A stretch of 64,000 nt of DNA from Bacillus sp. 165 (GTDB lineage: Bacteria; Bacillota; Bacilli; Bacillales; Bacillaceae_G), in contig NZ_JAGHKQ010000002.1 of the NCBI RefSeq assembly GCF_017742235.1, forward strand, positions 159,149-223,148, in the 5' to 3' direction. Position numbers and translations under genes: made by a program. Under the pieces are notes generated by a model, which saw nothing but the letters and a program-made list of their open reading frames with translations, was not told where the DNA came from and ran no database searches. Positions 54,741 to 63,856 of this stretch are shown here, piece by piece. Every line of letters starts with the position of its first letter. Position 1 is the first letter of the stretch.

Positions 54741-55937
54741 TTATTTACAAATTATAGAAATAAGCTGTTCTACAAATTCTGCTCCTGTTATGACAGCTTT
54801 CCCCCCGCCGCGTGCGCTCTGCGGATTGCCTCCTCCTTTTCCATCAATAAGAGGAAGGGCTTCTTTAATAATAGTATTCATATTTTTTTCGACTGCTTTT
54901 CCACGTGCACAAATGCATTGCAGCTTTTCATCTTGTGTTGTAACAAAAAGGACTACCGCAAAATTATCTTGTTCAGTAATGATAGCTGCTAGTTTTGCCA
55001 AGTCCTGCATGGAGCGTTCTGTGAATACATGGGAGATTAATTTTCCGAACGGCTCTTCTTTTGCAGATGACAGTAAATCCTTTGCCTCAAAAGTGAACAG
55101 CGAATCATTCGCTTCTCGCAGGGACTTTTCAAGCTCCTTCTGAGAAAGAATAGCTTGCTCCATTTTTACAGGCAAGTCCTCTTCTTTACTATTAAACAGT
55201 CTAACGGCTTCTTTTACTATCGCTTGTTTTTCATGTAAGGTGCGGATTGTCCGCCAGCCGCATACAAATTGCAGACGAATATTTCCTTTATGGCGCTCCC
55301 ACCCTAAAATTTTAATTGGCCCGACCTCTCCGGTCCGCTCTGGATGCGTCCCGCCGCAGCCGTTATAGTCAAAATCTTCAATTACGACAACGCGAATGTT
55401 TTCGGTGACAGTCGGAGCTTTGCGAAGCGGCAGCTTTTTAGCCTCAGCTTCGTCAACCCAGCGGATGGTGATTGGACGATTTTGAAAGACAATCTCATTT
55501 GCAAGTTTTTCTGCCTGTTTTGCTGTGTCAGGTGATAAATCAGCAGTGGCAATGTCGATAGTCGATACCTCTTTCCCAAGGTGGAAGGCAACAGTAGGAA
55601 TACCGAACTTTTCAATGAAAGCAGCCGATAGAATGTGTTGTCCTGCGTGCTGCTGCATATGATCGAACCTACGCTTCCAGTTAATTTCGCCTGATATTTC
55701 TCTTCCTTGCAGCTTTTCTGTTATGTAATGGCGGATTTCTCCGTTGATTTCTTCGACGTTCTCGACAAGAACGCCGTTTAGAGTTCCGGTATCATGAGGC
55801 TGTCCGCCGCCTGTCGGATAAAAAGCTGTATTCTCTAGCACGGCATATAGCTTTCCGCTCTCGTCATAGTCTTCTTGTATAAGATGAGTAGTGAATGTTT
55901 GTATATAAGCATCTTTATAATATAATGTATCTTTCAT
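54741..55937 (-). CDS. AlaX-type alanyl-tRNA editing protein with DHHA1 domain
   Basis: Predicted 398-residue trans-editing enzyme that deacylates Ser- or Gly-tRNA-Ala. The N-terminal barrel and editing core contain YPTGGGQPHDTG, QQHAGQHILSAAF (zinc His pair) and the second zinc motif CGGTHPERTGEVG. The C-terminal DHHA1 domain ends with GGGNPQSARGGGKA. Length fits the long AlaX class. ATG 55937 is chosen over GTG 55943 for spacing from GGAG. Transcribed alone. Confidence 0.92.
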   Translation of the reverse strand: MKDTLYYKDAYIQTFTTHLIQEDYDESGKLYAVLENTAFYPTGGGQPHDTGTLNGVLVENVEEINGEIRHYITEKLQGREISGEINWKRRFDHMQQHAGQHILSAAFIEKFGIPTVAFHLGKEVSTIDIATADLSPDTAKQAEKLANEIVFQNRPITIRWVDEAEAKKLPLRKAPTVTENIRVVVIEDFDYNGCGGTHPERTGEVGPIKILGWERHKGNIRLQFVCGWRTIRTLHEKQAIVKEAVRLFNSKEEDLPVKMEQAILSQKELEKSLREANDSLFTFEAKDLLSSAKEEPFGKLISHVFTERSMQDLAKLAAIITEQDNFAVVLFVTTQDEKLQCICARGKAVEKNMNTIIKEALPLIDGKGGGNPQSARGGGKAVITGAEFVEQLISIICK

Positions 55938-56081
55938 AATCACAATCTCCTTTTCACAGTTTACTTTCCCTATTGTAGCGGATTTGTTAGCATTTTCCTA
56001 ACAAAAAAGAAAAGCCAAATAAATCGTTTCTTGCTATAATGGATAAAAGTTTTATTTTTCTGAAAAAAGGGAGGGAGCAAC

Positions 56082-56486
56082 ATGAAGCAAGACATGAAGT
56101 ACGAAGAAGGCGTTCGCAAACTTATTGATATTAGTAAAGATATTTCGGAATTATATCGACAAATGAATGAAATCATTGCTCATTTGAAAGAATGCAATAA
56201 GGAAAGTATTCGGTTTGACCCTCTTTACATAAAGGAATTATTATATAAAAACACATGGCTGACAGAAGTATATGATACGATGCTTGTACATATTTGCATC
56301 AATGAATGCTTCGATATGAAAAGCTGGCTGGCCGGTGAGTATACATTTGATATGGAGGAAATAGAAAGCTGGGTGGCTGATTTTAATCATCGCCATGCAG
56401 CAAGCATAAAAACGGAAGAAGTGTTAAAATCGATGCAGTTTGAATACGGTGTAGATTTAGCGCTTTCCCGAAGCGGACGAGCATAA
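56082..56486 (+). CDS. Hypothetical helical protein
   Basis: Predicted 134-residue soluble, helix-rich protein with three Cys. I do not recognise it. GGGAGGGAGC lies 4 bases before the ATG and a strong terminator follows. A cytoplasmic role is likely because there is no signal peptide or membrane helix. Confidence 0.7.
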   Translation: MKQDMKYEEGVRKLIDISKDISELYRQMNEIIAHLKECNKESIRFDPLYIKELLYKNTWLTEVYDTMLVHICINECFDMKSWLAGEYTFDMEEIESWVADFNHRHAASIKTEEVLKSMQFEYGVDLALSRSGRA

Positions 56487-56519
56487 AAAAAAGACGCCTA
56501 GTGAGCGTCTTTTTTTTAT
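56484..56519. terminator. Bidirectional terminator
   Basis: A stem of AAAAGACGC with GCGTCTTTT and a CTAGTGA loop, with long A and T runs; overlaps the stop codon of the minus-strand gene at 56516. Confidence 0.85.
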
Positions 56520-56674
56520 TTGACAAACATGAAATATAAAAGCTGTCCTAAATATACACCGACGATTCCTACAATACCTACAATGGTAGGCGGGGCAGGA
56601 ATGGGGAGCTTAATAGCAGAAAACAACACTCCCACAATTAGGCCGGCAAGGGTTGAGAGTAAGACATCTTTCAT
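56516..56674 (-). CDS. XapX-domain small membrane protein
   Basis: Encodes 52 residues with the XapX signature (STLAGLIVGVLFSAIKLPIPAPPTIVGIVGIVGVYLGQ), two short hydrophobic helices joined by a Pro-rich loop. Family members are tiny membrane proteins of unknown function. AAGGTGA lies 4-5 bases before the ATG. It is convergent with the hypothetical gene at 56082 and ends in their shared terminator. Confidence 0.85.
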   Translation of the reverse strand: MKDVLLSTLAGLIVGVLFSAIKLPIPAPPTIVGIVGIVGVYLGQLLYFMFVK

Positions 56675-56868
56675 GGCTTCACCTTCTTTCTTGTAGTTGT
56701 TGTATAGATATTATTATCTTTACAGGCGTTTTTATCCAAATTAGAAAAATATGAGAAATATTTATGAAGTGCTGAAAGCAGGAAGTTTTGAAAAGGTTGC
56801 AGCACTAGATCCATTATAAAAATATTGCTTCACTTTATGTAAAATTCATTTATAATTAGAAGATAATT

Positions 56869-58155
56869 TTGAGAATTGTTACACTTCATGTACTTCAAAG
56901 CGAGAAAGCTGGTGGTCATTTGGGCAGTAAATTAGCATCTGTGCATCCAATCGGATGGAACATTATTATCGGGACTTTATTTGCAAGATTAGCAAGCTCT
57001 ATGAGCATGCCGTTTTTAGCTATTTATTTGACCTCAACAAAAGGTGTCTCTCCTGCCATGACAGGGATGATTATCGCAGTGAGCGCATTGGTTGGGGTGT
57101 TTTCGAGCTTTATTGGCGGCAGTTTATCTGATCAATACGGTCGAAAGAGGATAATGCTTAGCTCCATAGGGGTATGGATTTTTGTATTTATCGGGTTTGC
57201 GTTTGCAGATCGTATAGTATGGTTTTTCGTATTGAATGCTTTGAATGGTATATGCCGTTCTTTTTTTGAGCCGACGTCGCGAGCGTTGCTGTCAGATATC
57301 ACAAAGCAGGAGAATAAGCTGTTGATTTTTAATTTACGGTATGCGGCGATTAATGCTGGAGTAGCAGTTGGCCCGCTGATTGGGTTACAGCTGGGAAGTG
57401 CCAAGTCAACTATGCCGTTTTTGATAGCGGCAGGCGTGAACCTAGTGTATATGCTGTCTCTTCTGCTTCAATTTAAGAAATATGAAATAGGGGAAACTAT
57501 AGCTGCTCCAAAAACGAGAGTTTCTTTGAAGCAGTCCCTTCAAATTTTAGGGAAAGATACGGTCTTTTTATTGGCGCTTATCGGTATTATTTTAGGGAAT
57601 GCAGGATATTCTCAGTTCTCATCGACGCTGTCGCAATACTTTGCAAATGCGCCTGCTTTTCATGATGGAGTACAGTTATTTTCTCATATACTTGTCTTAA
57701 ATGCAGTTACGGTTCTGATTGTGCAATATCCGGTAACTCGTGTTGGAAAGAAATATTCTGCACTTGTATCAATCATGCTTGGAATTTTTATTGTGAGTTT
57801 AGGTCTGCTCGGTTTTGGAATGCTTCAGTCTGTGCCGCTTTTGTTTGCCTGCGCAATATTATTTACAATTGGTGAAGTATTGATGTTTTCCATGTCAGAT
57901 TTATTTATCGATCAAATTGCTCTCCCGCATTTAAAAGGCACCTACTTTGGGGCGATGGGCTTTGCAGGTTTTGGCGGAGTAATTGGGCCATGGCTTGGCG
58001 GTATGCTGCTGGATGCATATGGGTATGGCAGTGGGTCTGTCGTGTTTTCTTATTTGGCTTTTTTATGTGTACTCGGCTTTCCAATGCTGTTTTTTGTGAA
58101 AATTATGCTGCAAAAAAGAAGCTCCCAAAACGATACGATCAAAATGCATGCATAG
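56869..58155 (+). CDS. MFS transporter
   Basis: Predicted membrane exporter of up to 428 residues with about 12 helices. MFS motif A occurs as GGSLSDQYGRKRIML (about residues 83-97). The substrate is unknown, and many such proteins are drug exporters. The TTG start at 56869 has only weak ribosome-like sequence; a later TTG near 56919 (leading into GSKLASVHP) may be the real start, giving a more usual length. Transcribed alone. Confidence 0.85.
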   Translation: MRIVTLHVLQSEKAGGHLGSKLASVHPIGWNIIIGTLFARLASSMSMPFLAIYLTSTKGVSPAMTGMIIAVSALVGVFSSFIGGSLSDQYGRKRIMLSSIGVWIFVFIGFAFADRIVWFFVLNALNGICRSFFEPTSRALLSDITKQENKLLIFNLRYAAINAGVAVGPLIGLQLGSAKSTMPFLIAAGVNLVYMLSLLLQFKKYEIGETIAAPKTRVSLKQSLQILGKDTVFLLALIGIILGNAGYSQFSSTLSQYFANAPAFHDGVQLFSHILVLNAVTVLIVQYPVTRVGKKYSALVSIMLGIFIVSLGLLGFGMLQSVPLLFACAILFTIGEVLMFSMSDLFIDQIALPHLKGTYFGAMGFAGFGGVIGPWLGGMLLDAYGYGSGSVVFSYLAFLCVLGFPMLFFVKIMLQKRSSQNDTIKMHA

Positions 58156-58163
58156 ATATCCCG

Positions 58164-58190
58164 AAAAGGACGTGAATTCACGTCCTTTTA
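58164..58190. terminator. Bidirectional terminator
   Basis: A 26-base perfect palindrome (AAAAGGACGTGAA and its complement) between convergent genes. Confidence 0.85.
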
Positions 58191-58212
58191 TTGTACCGGT
58201 TTTGTTAGAAAG

Positions 58213-58593
58213 CTACTCTATAAATAAGATGGTTGTTTCATTTGTTTGTACTTCTTCTACTTTGGATATATGGATTTCCACTACGCCGTTATCAAACAGA
58301 GCCTCCATTTTTTTATACATGACTTTAACCGGAAGCTGAATTTCTCGAATAAGAGAACCTTCTGTTTGTTTCCCTTTTATCACTATAATACGTAACCCAT
58401 CATTTGTTTTTTCAATGGAAACTTCTTGCTGACATACGCATGGCAAATCAGCTTCTAAAATATATTCCCTTTCTGTTTCAAATAAATCTACATGAATATC
58501 ATTTGGAGTATAAGGATCTGCAAAAAACTGATTCATCCAATGCTCAAAACCTTCAACTTGAAAGTAGCAGTCCTTTTTCTTTTTTCTACACAT
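58213..58593 (-). CDS. cotM: Hsp20/alpha-crystallin-like spore coat protein (CotM-like)
   Basis: Predicted 126-residue protein with an alpha-crystallin-type domain (about residues 30-120): IHVDLFETEREYILEADLPCV, GLRIIVIKGKQTEG and LPVKVMYKKMEALFDNGVVEIHI. In B. subtilis cotM lies directly next to sspP-sspO-citB, the same neighbourhood as here, and encodes a coat protein of about 130 residues. The Cys/Lys-rich N-terminus (MCRKKKKDCYF) is consistent with coat cross-linking. GGAGG lies about 7 bases before the ATG. Confidence 0.82.
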   Translation of the reverse strand: MCRKKKKDCYFQVEGFEHWMNQFFADPYTPNDIHVDLFETEREYILEADLPCVCQQEVSIEKTNDGLRIIVIKGKQTEGSLIREIQLPVKVMYKKMEALFDNGVVEIHISKVEEVQTNETTILFIE

Positions 58594-58802
58594 GAAGCGA
58601 ACCTCCGTCTGTTCTAATTAGTACTACAATATTCATGTGAAAGATAGACGTGAAGGCGAATAGACAAGCTTTACGAAATAAAGTGAAGGAATGTGAGGTG
58701 AGAATATGTCTGAGGAATTTCTGTTCATTATTACATTATGAAAATAAATGTTTAATATGTAAGGAGAGACAAGGGGAGAGAAAATAATTTTGTATGCAAA
58801 AA

Positions 58803-58845
58803 CGTAAAGAAGGACAATGCTTGTTTCGCATTGTCCTTCTTTACG
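58803..58845 (-). terminator. Terminator of sspP
   Basis: A perfect 18-bp stem (58803-58820 with 58828-58845) with a 7-base loop, followed on the minus strand by TTTTT. Confidence 0.9.
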
Positions 58846-58989
58846 TTACATGTCGTGATGACTGTGATTTTTTTGTCTGGAGTGCTTGCGGTTTTTTACC
58901 TTGTGAGAGCCGCTTAATGGTTCAGGCTGCCCGGACGGCTGTCCTTTTGCAGAGTTTTGACGTATATCTTTCCCGGTGTTTTTTTCCAT
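58846..58989 (-). CDS. sspP: Small acid-soluble spore protein P
   Basis: Encodes 47 residues very similar to B. subtilis Ssp[21 protein letters not shown] and a His/Lys/Asn-rich end HDM. SASP-minor proteins of this group are made in the forespore under sigma-G and accumulate in the spore core. AGGAGG is 8 bases before the ATG. Its order beside cotM and sspO matches B. subtilis. Confidence 0.92.
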   Translation of the reverse strand: MEKNTGKDIRQNSAKGQPSGQPEPLSGSHKVKNRKHSRQKNHSHHDM

Positions 58990-59131
58990 GCGGTGTTCCT
59001 CCTTTTTTGTATGCGAGGGAAGTTAGTTCCCATGATTTTAGGATGGTAGGATTTTTTATATTTATACTCGTATGTTTTCTTTCGGAAAAACGAATGATAT
59101 AAGGGACTATTAAGAAAGTGGGGTGTGGACT

Positions 59132-59392
59132 GTGCCGTATCATAAAAATAAACAACAGGCATTTCAAGCTGCGCAGCAAGGGACAAAAGAAGCAATGGAC
59201 ATTGGGCAAAATATTGTGAGAAATGACCCTGATTATGCACAACATCTAAAAGAGCTGAAACAAGAAGTAAATGAAGCGTATATGCAAATTGAAAATGCGC
59301 TCGAAGTTGCATCGGAAACACAGCGTCAACAGCTTGAAAAGTACCAGCAGGATTTGCAGGGTATTATGAGCAGTATGAATGAATACGAGTAA
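59132..59392 (+). CDS. Hypothetical coiled-coil protein
   Basis: Predicted 86-residue, Gln/Glu-rich helical protein (QQAFQAAQQGTKEAMDIGQN, then KELKQEVNEAYMQIENALEVA). It is encoded between sspP and sspO on the opposite strand. A GTG at 59132 is chosen, after GGGGTG. Expression in the forespore is possible from context only. Function unknown. Confidence 0.6.
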   Translation: MPYHKNKQQAFQAAQQGTKEAMDIGQNIVRNDPDYAQHLKELKQEVNEAYMQIENALEVASETQRQQLEKYQQDLQGIMSSMNEYE

Positions 59393-59417
59393 AAACCCGC
59401 ACATAGCGGGTTTTTTT
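59392..59417. terminator. Bidirectional terminator
   Basis: A 9-bp stem (AAAACCCGC / GCGGGTTTT) with an ACATA loop. Confidence 0.8.
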
Positions 59418-59431
59418 ATGGAATCAATGCA

Positions 59432-59581
59432 CTACTGATTTTTTTTACGTTTTTTATTGTTTTGACGCTGCGCAGGTGTTAACGGTTCGTTTGAAAACTC
59501 CTCATTATATCCGGCACCATTTCCTTGTGCAGATGCCGCATTCATGCCTGGAATAACATGATTTGCTTTACGCTTGCCCAT
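59432..59581 (-). CDS. sspO: Small acid-soluble spore protein O
   Basis: Encodes 49 residues with [20 protein letters not shown] and [11 protein letters not shown], matching B. subtilis SspO ([20 protein letters not shown]). GGGGAGGTGA lies a few bases before the ATG. In B. subtilis sspO and sspP are co-transcribed; here a plus-strand gene lies between them, so separate transcription is likely. Confidence 0.93.
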   Translation of the reverse strand: MGKRKANHVIPGMNAASAQGNGAGYNEEFSNEPLTPAQRQNNKKRKKNQ

Positions 59582-59720
59582 TCTCGTCACCTCCCCTAAA
59601 ATACAGCCACTAGTAGAAGGGATTCTACTGAAACAGTATAATATTTTATGGAAATAGTATTTCGAAAAAGTGTCGTCTCTATGCGTATTGTCTTGCAATA
59701 ACAAAAACTTATGAAAAACA

Positions 59721-59769
59721 ATAAGTTTCTTATTATTTACTTATGTCACAATTTGTAATAAGATATTAT
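59721..59769 (+). promoter_or_regulatory. Candidate CcpC-type dyads upstream of acnA
   Basis: ATAAGTTTCTTAT (59721-59733) and ATAAGATATTAT (59758-59769) are ATAA/TTAT dyads resembling the elements bound by CcpC at citB in B. subtilis. Citrate-responsive repression is inferred from the B. subtilis model; spacing differs and binding is unproven. Confidence 0.45.
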
Positions 59770-59853
59770 CATAAGGTATTGAAAAGTTAGGATATATAGT
59801 ATTTTCCGACAATTCAACACTGCTTACTAGTACAAACAGGGGGGAATTTCAAA

Positions 59854-62577
59854 ATGGTAAAGAATGATTCTTTCAACGCACGCTCTACGTTCGAGGTGGA
59901 GGGCAAAACGTTTCATTATTATCGTTTGAAAGCGCTTGAAGATGCAGGAATCGGTAATGTTTCTCGTCTTCCTTATTCTATTAAAGTATTACTTGAATCC
60001 GTTCTTCGTCAAGTGGACGGTCGAGTTATTAAAAACGAGCATGTAGAAAACTTGGCAAAATGGGGCACAAGTGAAGTACAGGATATCGATGTACCATTCA
60101 AACCATCTCGTGTTATCCTGCAAGACTTTACAGGAGTACCAGCGGTTGTAGATTTAGCTTCCTTGCGAAAAGCAATGGCAGATATGGGTGGAGACCCAGA
60201 TAAAATCAATCCTGAAATACCAGTAGACCTTGTTATCGACCACTCCGTACAAGTTGACAAGGCGGGTACAGCAGACTCGCTTCAATTCAACATGGATTTA
60301 GAATTCCAACGTAACGAAGAGCGATACCAATTTTTAAGCTGGGCACAAAAATCATTTGACAACTACCGCGCAGTTCCGCCTGCGACAGGTATCGTGCACC
60401 AAGTAAACCTTGAATATTTAGCACCTGTAGTGCATGTTCAAGAGTTAGAAAATGGTGAAGTAGTAGCATATCCGGATTCTTTAGTAGGTACGGACTCTCA
60501 TACTACAATGATCAACGGTATCGGTGTATTAGGATGGGGCGTTGGCGGTATTGAAGCGGAAGCTGGAATGCTTGGCCAACCATCTTACTTCCCAGTGCCG
60601 GAAGTAATCGGCGTGAAGTTCACAGGTGCGCTTCCTAGCGGTACAACTGCGACTGATATCGCATTAAAAGTAACACAAGTATTGCGTCAAAAAGGCGTAG
60701 TTAATAAATTTGTAGAGTTTTTCGGACCAGGTCTTGCAAGCATGCCGTTAGCTGACCGTGCAACTGTAGCAAACATGGCGCCAGAATACGGTGCGACTTG
60801 CGGATTCTTCCCGATCGACGATATTTCTCTAAACTACCTGCGCTTAACAGGCAGAAGCGAAGACCAAGTTCGCGTAGTAGAAGAGTATTGCAAAGCAAAC
60901 GGATTATTCTACTCATACGATAGTGCAGATCCAATCTACACTAGCCTTGTAGAAATCGACCTTTCTACAATCGTTCCGAGCTTATCCGGTCCAAAGCGTC
61001 CACAAGACTTAATTTTGCTTTCTGACATGCAGGAATCCTTCCGTAAAGCTGTAACTGCTCCGGTAGGAAACCAAGGCTTCGGCTTTACAGAAAACGAATT
61101 TGATAAAAAAGTAGACGTAACGGTTGACGGTGTTGACACTTCTATGGAAACAGGTGCAATCGCAATTGCAGCGATTACAAGCTGTACGAATACATCTAAC
61201 CCATACGTATTAATCGGTGCTGGTCTTGTAGCGAAAAAAGCAATTGATAAAGGGCTTGCTGTACCAGCATACGTAAAAACATCTTTAGCTCCAGGTTCTA
61301 AAGTTGTTACAGAGTATTTAAATAAATCTGGCTTAACAACTTACTTGGATCAATTAGGCTTTAACACAGTAGGATACGGCTGTACTACATGTATCGGTAA
61401 CTCTGGTCCGCTTGCACCTGAATTAGAAAAAGCAATTGCGGAAAATGATTTGCTTGTAACATCTGTTCTTTCTGGAAACCGTAACTTTGAAGGTCGCATT
61501 CATCCGCTTGTGAAAGCAAACTATCTTGCTTCTCCGCCGCTTGTTGTGGCATATGCGCTTGCAGGTACTGTTGATATAGATCTTTACAAAGATGTAATCG
61601 GCAAAGATAAAGATGGCAATGACGTATTCTTAAACGACATTTGGCCGACAACAGAAGAAGTAGATGCAGTAGTAAAATCAGTTGTTACAGCTGAATTGTT
61701 CAAAAAAGAATATGAAACTGTATTTGACAGCAACGAGCGTTGGAATGAAATCCAAACTTCTAACGAAGCGTTGTACACTTGGGATGCAGAATCTACGTAT
61801 ATTCAAAATCCTCCGTTCTTTGAAGGATTATCTGAAGAGCCAAGCGAAGTTGAGCCGCTTGCAGCATTGCGTGTAATCGGAAAGTTCGGCGATTCTGTAA
61901 CAACAGACCATATTTCACCGGCAGGTTCGTTCAACAAGACTACACCAGCTGGACGCTACTTGCTTGACAAAGGCGTAGCGCCTGTTGACTTTAACTCTTA
62001 CGGCTCACGCCGCGGAAATCATGAAGTCATGATGAGAGGTACTTTTGCGAACATCCGTATTAAAAACCAAATCGCTCCTGGCACAGAAGGCGGATTTACA
62101 ACATATTGGCCTACTGGAGAAGTGACTTCCATTTATGATGCAGCAATGCGTTATAAGCAAGATGGTACAGGTCTTCTTATACTAGCAGGCAATGACTACG
62201 GTATGGGAAGCTCTCGTGACTGGGCTGCGAAAGGCACAAATCTGTTAGGTATTAAAACTGTTATTGCGGAAAGCTTTGAGCGTATTCACCGCAGCAATTT
62301 AGTGTTAATGGGTGTGCTTCCTCTTCAATTCAAGGAAGGCGACAATGCAGAAACACTTGGCTTAACAGGAACTGAGTCATTCGCAGTTCACATCGATGAG
62401 AATGTAAAACCGCGCGATCTTGTTAAAGTAACAGCAACTGATGCAAGCGGCAACGTAAAAGAATTTGAAGTAGTTGCTCGTTTTGACAGTGAAGTGGAAA
62501 TTGATTACTACCGTCACGGTGGCATTCTGCAAATGGTATTACGTGAAAAATTAAAAGAATCCAAAGTAACGAAGTAA
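59854..62577 (+). CDS. acnA: Aconitate hydratase AcnA
   Basis: Predicted 907-residue TCA-cycle enzyme, isomerising citrate to isocitrate through cis-aconitate; it also binds iron-responsive RNA in B. subtilis. Cluster cysteines lie in [10 protein letters not shown] (about residue 450) and [12 protein letters not shown] (about residues 510-513). The swivel domain carries [13 protein letters not shown] and [14 protein letters not shown]. Length matches B. subtilis CitB (909). AGGGGGGAA lies upstream of the ATG. It sits in the spore/metabolism neighbourhood known for citB. Confidence 0.97.
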   Translation: MVKNDSFNARSTFEVEGKTFHYYRLKALEDAGIGNVSRLPYSIKVLLESVLRQVDGRVIKNEHVENLAKWGTSEVQDIDVPFKPSRVILQDFTGVPAVVDLASLRKAMADMGGDPDKINPEIPVDLVIDHSVQVDKAGTADSLQFNMDLEFQRNEERYQFLSWAQKSFDNYRAVPPATGIVHQVNLEYLAPVVHVQELENGEVVAYPDSLVGTDSHTTMINGIGVLGWGVGGIEAEAGMLGQPSYFPVPEVIGVKFTGALPSGTTATDIALKVTQVLRQKGVVNKFVEFFGPGLASMPLADRATVANMAPEYGATCGFFPIDDISLNYLRLTGRSEDQVRVVEEYCKANGLFYSYDSADPIYTSLVEIDLSTIVPSLSGPKRPQDLILLSDMQESFRKAVTAPVGNQGFGFTENEFDKKVDVTVDGVDTSMETGAIAIAAITSCTNTSNPYVLIGAGLVAKKAIDKGLAVPAYVKTSLAPGSKVVTEYLNKSGLTTYLDQLGFNTVGYGCTTCIGNSGPLAPELEKAIAENDLLVTSVLSGNRNFEGRIHPLVKANYLASPPLVVAYALAGTVDIDLYKDVIGKDKDGNDVFLNDIWPTTEEVDAVVKSVVTAELFKKEYETVFDSNERWNEIQTSNEALYTWDAESTYIQNPPFFEGLSEEPSEVEPLAALRVIGKFGDSVTTDHISPAGSFNKTTPAGRYLLDKGVAPVDFNSYGSRRGNHEVMMRGTFANIRIKNQIAPGTEGGFTTYWPTGEVTSIYDAAMRYKQDGTGLLILAGNDYGMGSSRDWAAKGTNLLGIKTVIAESFERIHRSNLVLMGVLPLQFKEGDNAETLGLTGTESFAVHIDENVKPRDLVKVTATDASGNVKEFEVVARFDSEVEIDYYRHGGILQMVLREKLKESKVTK

Positions 62578-62582
62578 TACAA

Positions 62583-62615
62583 CACAGGCTGTGCATTTTG
62601 CGCAGCCTGTTTTTG
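62583..62615 (+). terminator. Rho-independent terminator after acnA
   Basis: Hairpin CAGGCTG / CAGCCTG with additional pairs and a T run. Confidence 0.85.
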
Positions 62616-62724
62616 TTATGATTATAGATAAAATGCTAATGGTATGGTTTAATGAAAGCAGAGAATAATTTTTGACAGGCTGTATAAGTTAAAACTAAAC
62701 GATGTCATATAAGGAATGATTAAC

Positions 62725-63279
62725 ATGTTCAGAAAAATCATAGGAATTTTCTTAGTTCTCAGTTTAATTGGCTATACCGGATATGAGAAATTTATAAAAG
62801 AAAAAGAAGCAGAAAAAGGACCGACAGCACAAGAAGTATTTGCAAGCCAAGGGCTAGAAGTCGGAAAGAAAGCACCCGATTTTGAATTGCAGACATTAGA
62901 TGGCAAAAAGACGAAGCTCTCTGACTTAAAGGGAAAAAAGGTTATCCTAAATTTTTGGGCAACGTGGTGTCCTCCATGTAAAAAGGAACTTCCGGAAATG
63001 CAGAAGTTTAACGAAAAGCATGGAGAGGATGTTACAATACTTGCTGTAAACTATACCATTTCTGAAAAAGGAAAAGCGCAAGGCGTACAGCAGTTCGCAA
63101 CAGAACAAGGCATCACCTTCCCAATATTGCTTGATACAGATTCGAGTGTAAGTAATATGTACAAAATCATCACCATTCCAACCTCCTATTTCATAGATTC
63201 GAAAGGCATTATACGGCAAAAATTTATTGGACCGATGACAGAGAATTTTATGGAGAAAACAGTGAAAAAAATGAAATAA
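62725..63279 (+). CDS. yneN: TlpA/ResA-like membrane-anchored thiol-disulfide oxidoreductase (YneN-like)
   Basis: Predicted 184-residue protein with an N-terminal membrane anchor (about residues 5-20) and an extracytoplasmic thioredoxin fold. The redox active site is WATWCPPCKKELPEMQ (CPPC, about residues 80-83), and the cis-Pro loop reads ITIPTSYFID. Such proteins reduce disulfides, for example in cytochrome c maturation or spore assembly. The location after acnA matches B. subtilis yneN. ATG 62725 lies 10 bases from AAGGA; ATG 62716 is too close to it. Confidence 0.9.
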   Translation: MFRKIIGIFLVLSLIGYTGYEKFIKEKEAEKGPTAQEVFASQGLEVGKKAPDFELQTLDGKKTKLSDLKGKKVILNFWATWCPPCKKELPEMQKFNEKHGEDVTILAVNYTISEKGKAQGVQQFATEQGITFPILLDTDSSVSNMYKIITIPTSYFIDSKGIIRQKFIGPMTENFMEKTVKKMK

Positions 63280-63311
63280 GAACCGCAGCGTATATTGCTG
63301 CGGTTCTTATT
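63275..63311 (+). terminator. Rho-independent terminator overlapping yneN stop
   Basis: A 15-bp stem (63275-63289 with 63297-63311) with a 7-base loop; it includes the TAA of yneN. Confidence 0.85.
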
Positions 63312-63449
63312 TTACGAATCAATCCGGCTATATGGACAGTTATTTGTATTCTATACTTTCATTAAAAAAACAATTTTCTCACAAATTCGATTAAATCCTC
63401 TTTCTTTTGCCTATACTACAATGTAAATAGCATGAAAAGGGTGAGTTAT

Positions 63450-63590
63450 ATGAGAAGAACACGAAGAAAATCTTTCGAAGAGCTTGTACTGGAAAATAAA
63501 CGGGAGTTACTGAGTGATCAAGAGGCAATCCGAAGAATAGAAGACCGTTTAGAAAAGCGGCTAGAGATTCGATTACAGCAAGCAGAATAA
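63450..63590 (+). CDS. FbpB-family small basic protein
   Basis: Encodes 46 basic residues (MRRTRRKSFEELVLENKREL, then LSDQEAIRRIEDRLEKRLE), the pattern of Fur-regulated basic proteins FbpB/FbpA, small helical proteins that in B. subtilis help the iron-sparing response with the sRNA FsrA. AAAAGGGTGAG precedes the ATG. A clear Fur box was not found. It lies just upstream of sspN. Confidence 0.85.
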   Translation: MRRTRRKSFEELVLENKRELLSDQEAIRRIEDRLEKRLEIRLQQAE

Positions 63591-63647
63591 CAAGCTTTAC
63601 ATAATTTGTGCGCCTTCAAGCATACTACCATTGAGGAGGCGAAAAAC

Positions 63648-63782
63648 ATGGGTAATCCAAAAAAAGATTCCAAACACTTTAGACCGAGCCATATTGGTAC
63701 CAATACAAAAGCAGCAGGTGGCAATAAAGGAAAGCAAATGCAAGATCAAACAGGAAAACAACCAATTGTAGATAATGGATAA
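63648..63782 (+). CDS. sspN: Small acid-soluble spore protein N
   Basis: Encodes 44 residues ([20 protein letters not shown], then [23 protein letters not shown]) matching the SspN family. GAGGAGG lies 7 bases before the ATG. In B. subtilis sspN is followed by tlp; here a terminator and a tandem repeat follow within the window, so tlp, if present, is beyond the end. Expected to be forespore-expressed under sigma-G. Confidence 0.92.
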   Translation: MGNPKKDSKHFRPSHIGTNTKAAGGNKGKQMQDQTGKQPIVDNG

Positions 63783-63812
63783 AAAAAGGAGCTGAGATCA
63801 GCTCCTTTTTAT
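63783..63812 (+). terminator. Rho-independent terminator after sspN
   Basis: AAAAAGGAGCTGA / TCAGCTCCTTTTT stem with a 2-base loop in the perfect form. Confidence 0.85.
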
Positions 63813-63856
63813 TTTGTGCAATTGCTTCTCGATATCTTTTGGTGTTTGCTGATATC

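Noticed and set aside
56751..56819. 22-codon frame MRNIYEVLKAGSFEKVAALDPL
   Set aside because: It lacks a ribosome site and is too short to identify; it may be a gene remnant.
58706..58741. 11-codon frame MSEEFLFIITL after AGGTGA
   Set aside because: It is too short to support, although the ribosome-like site is good.
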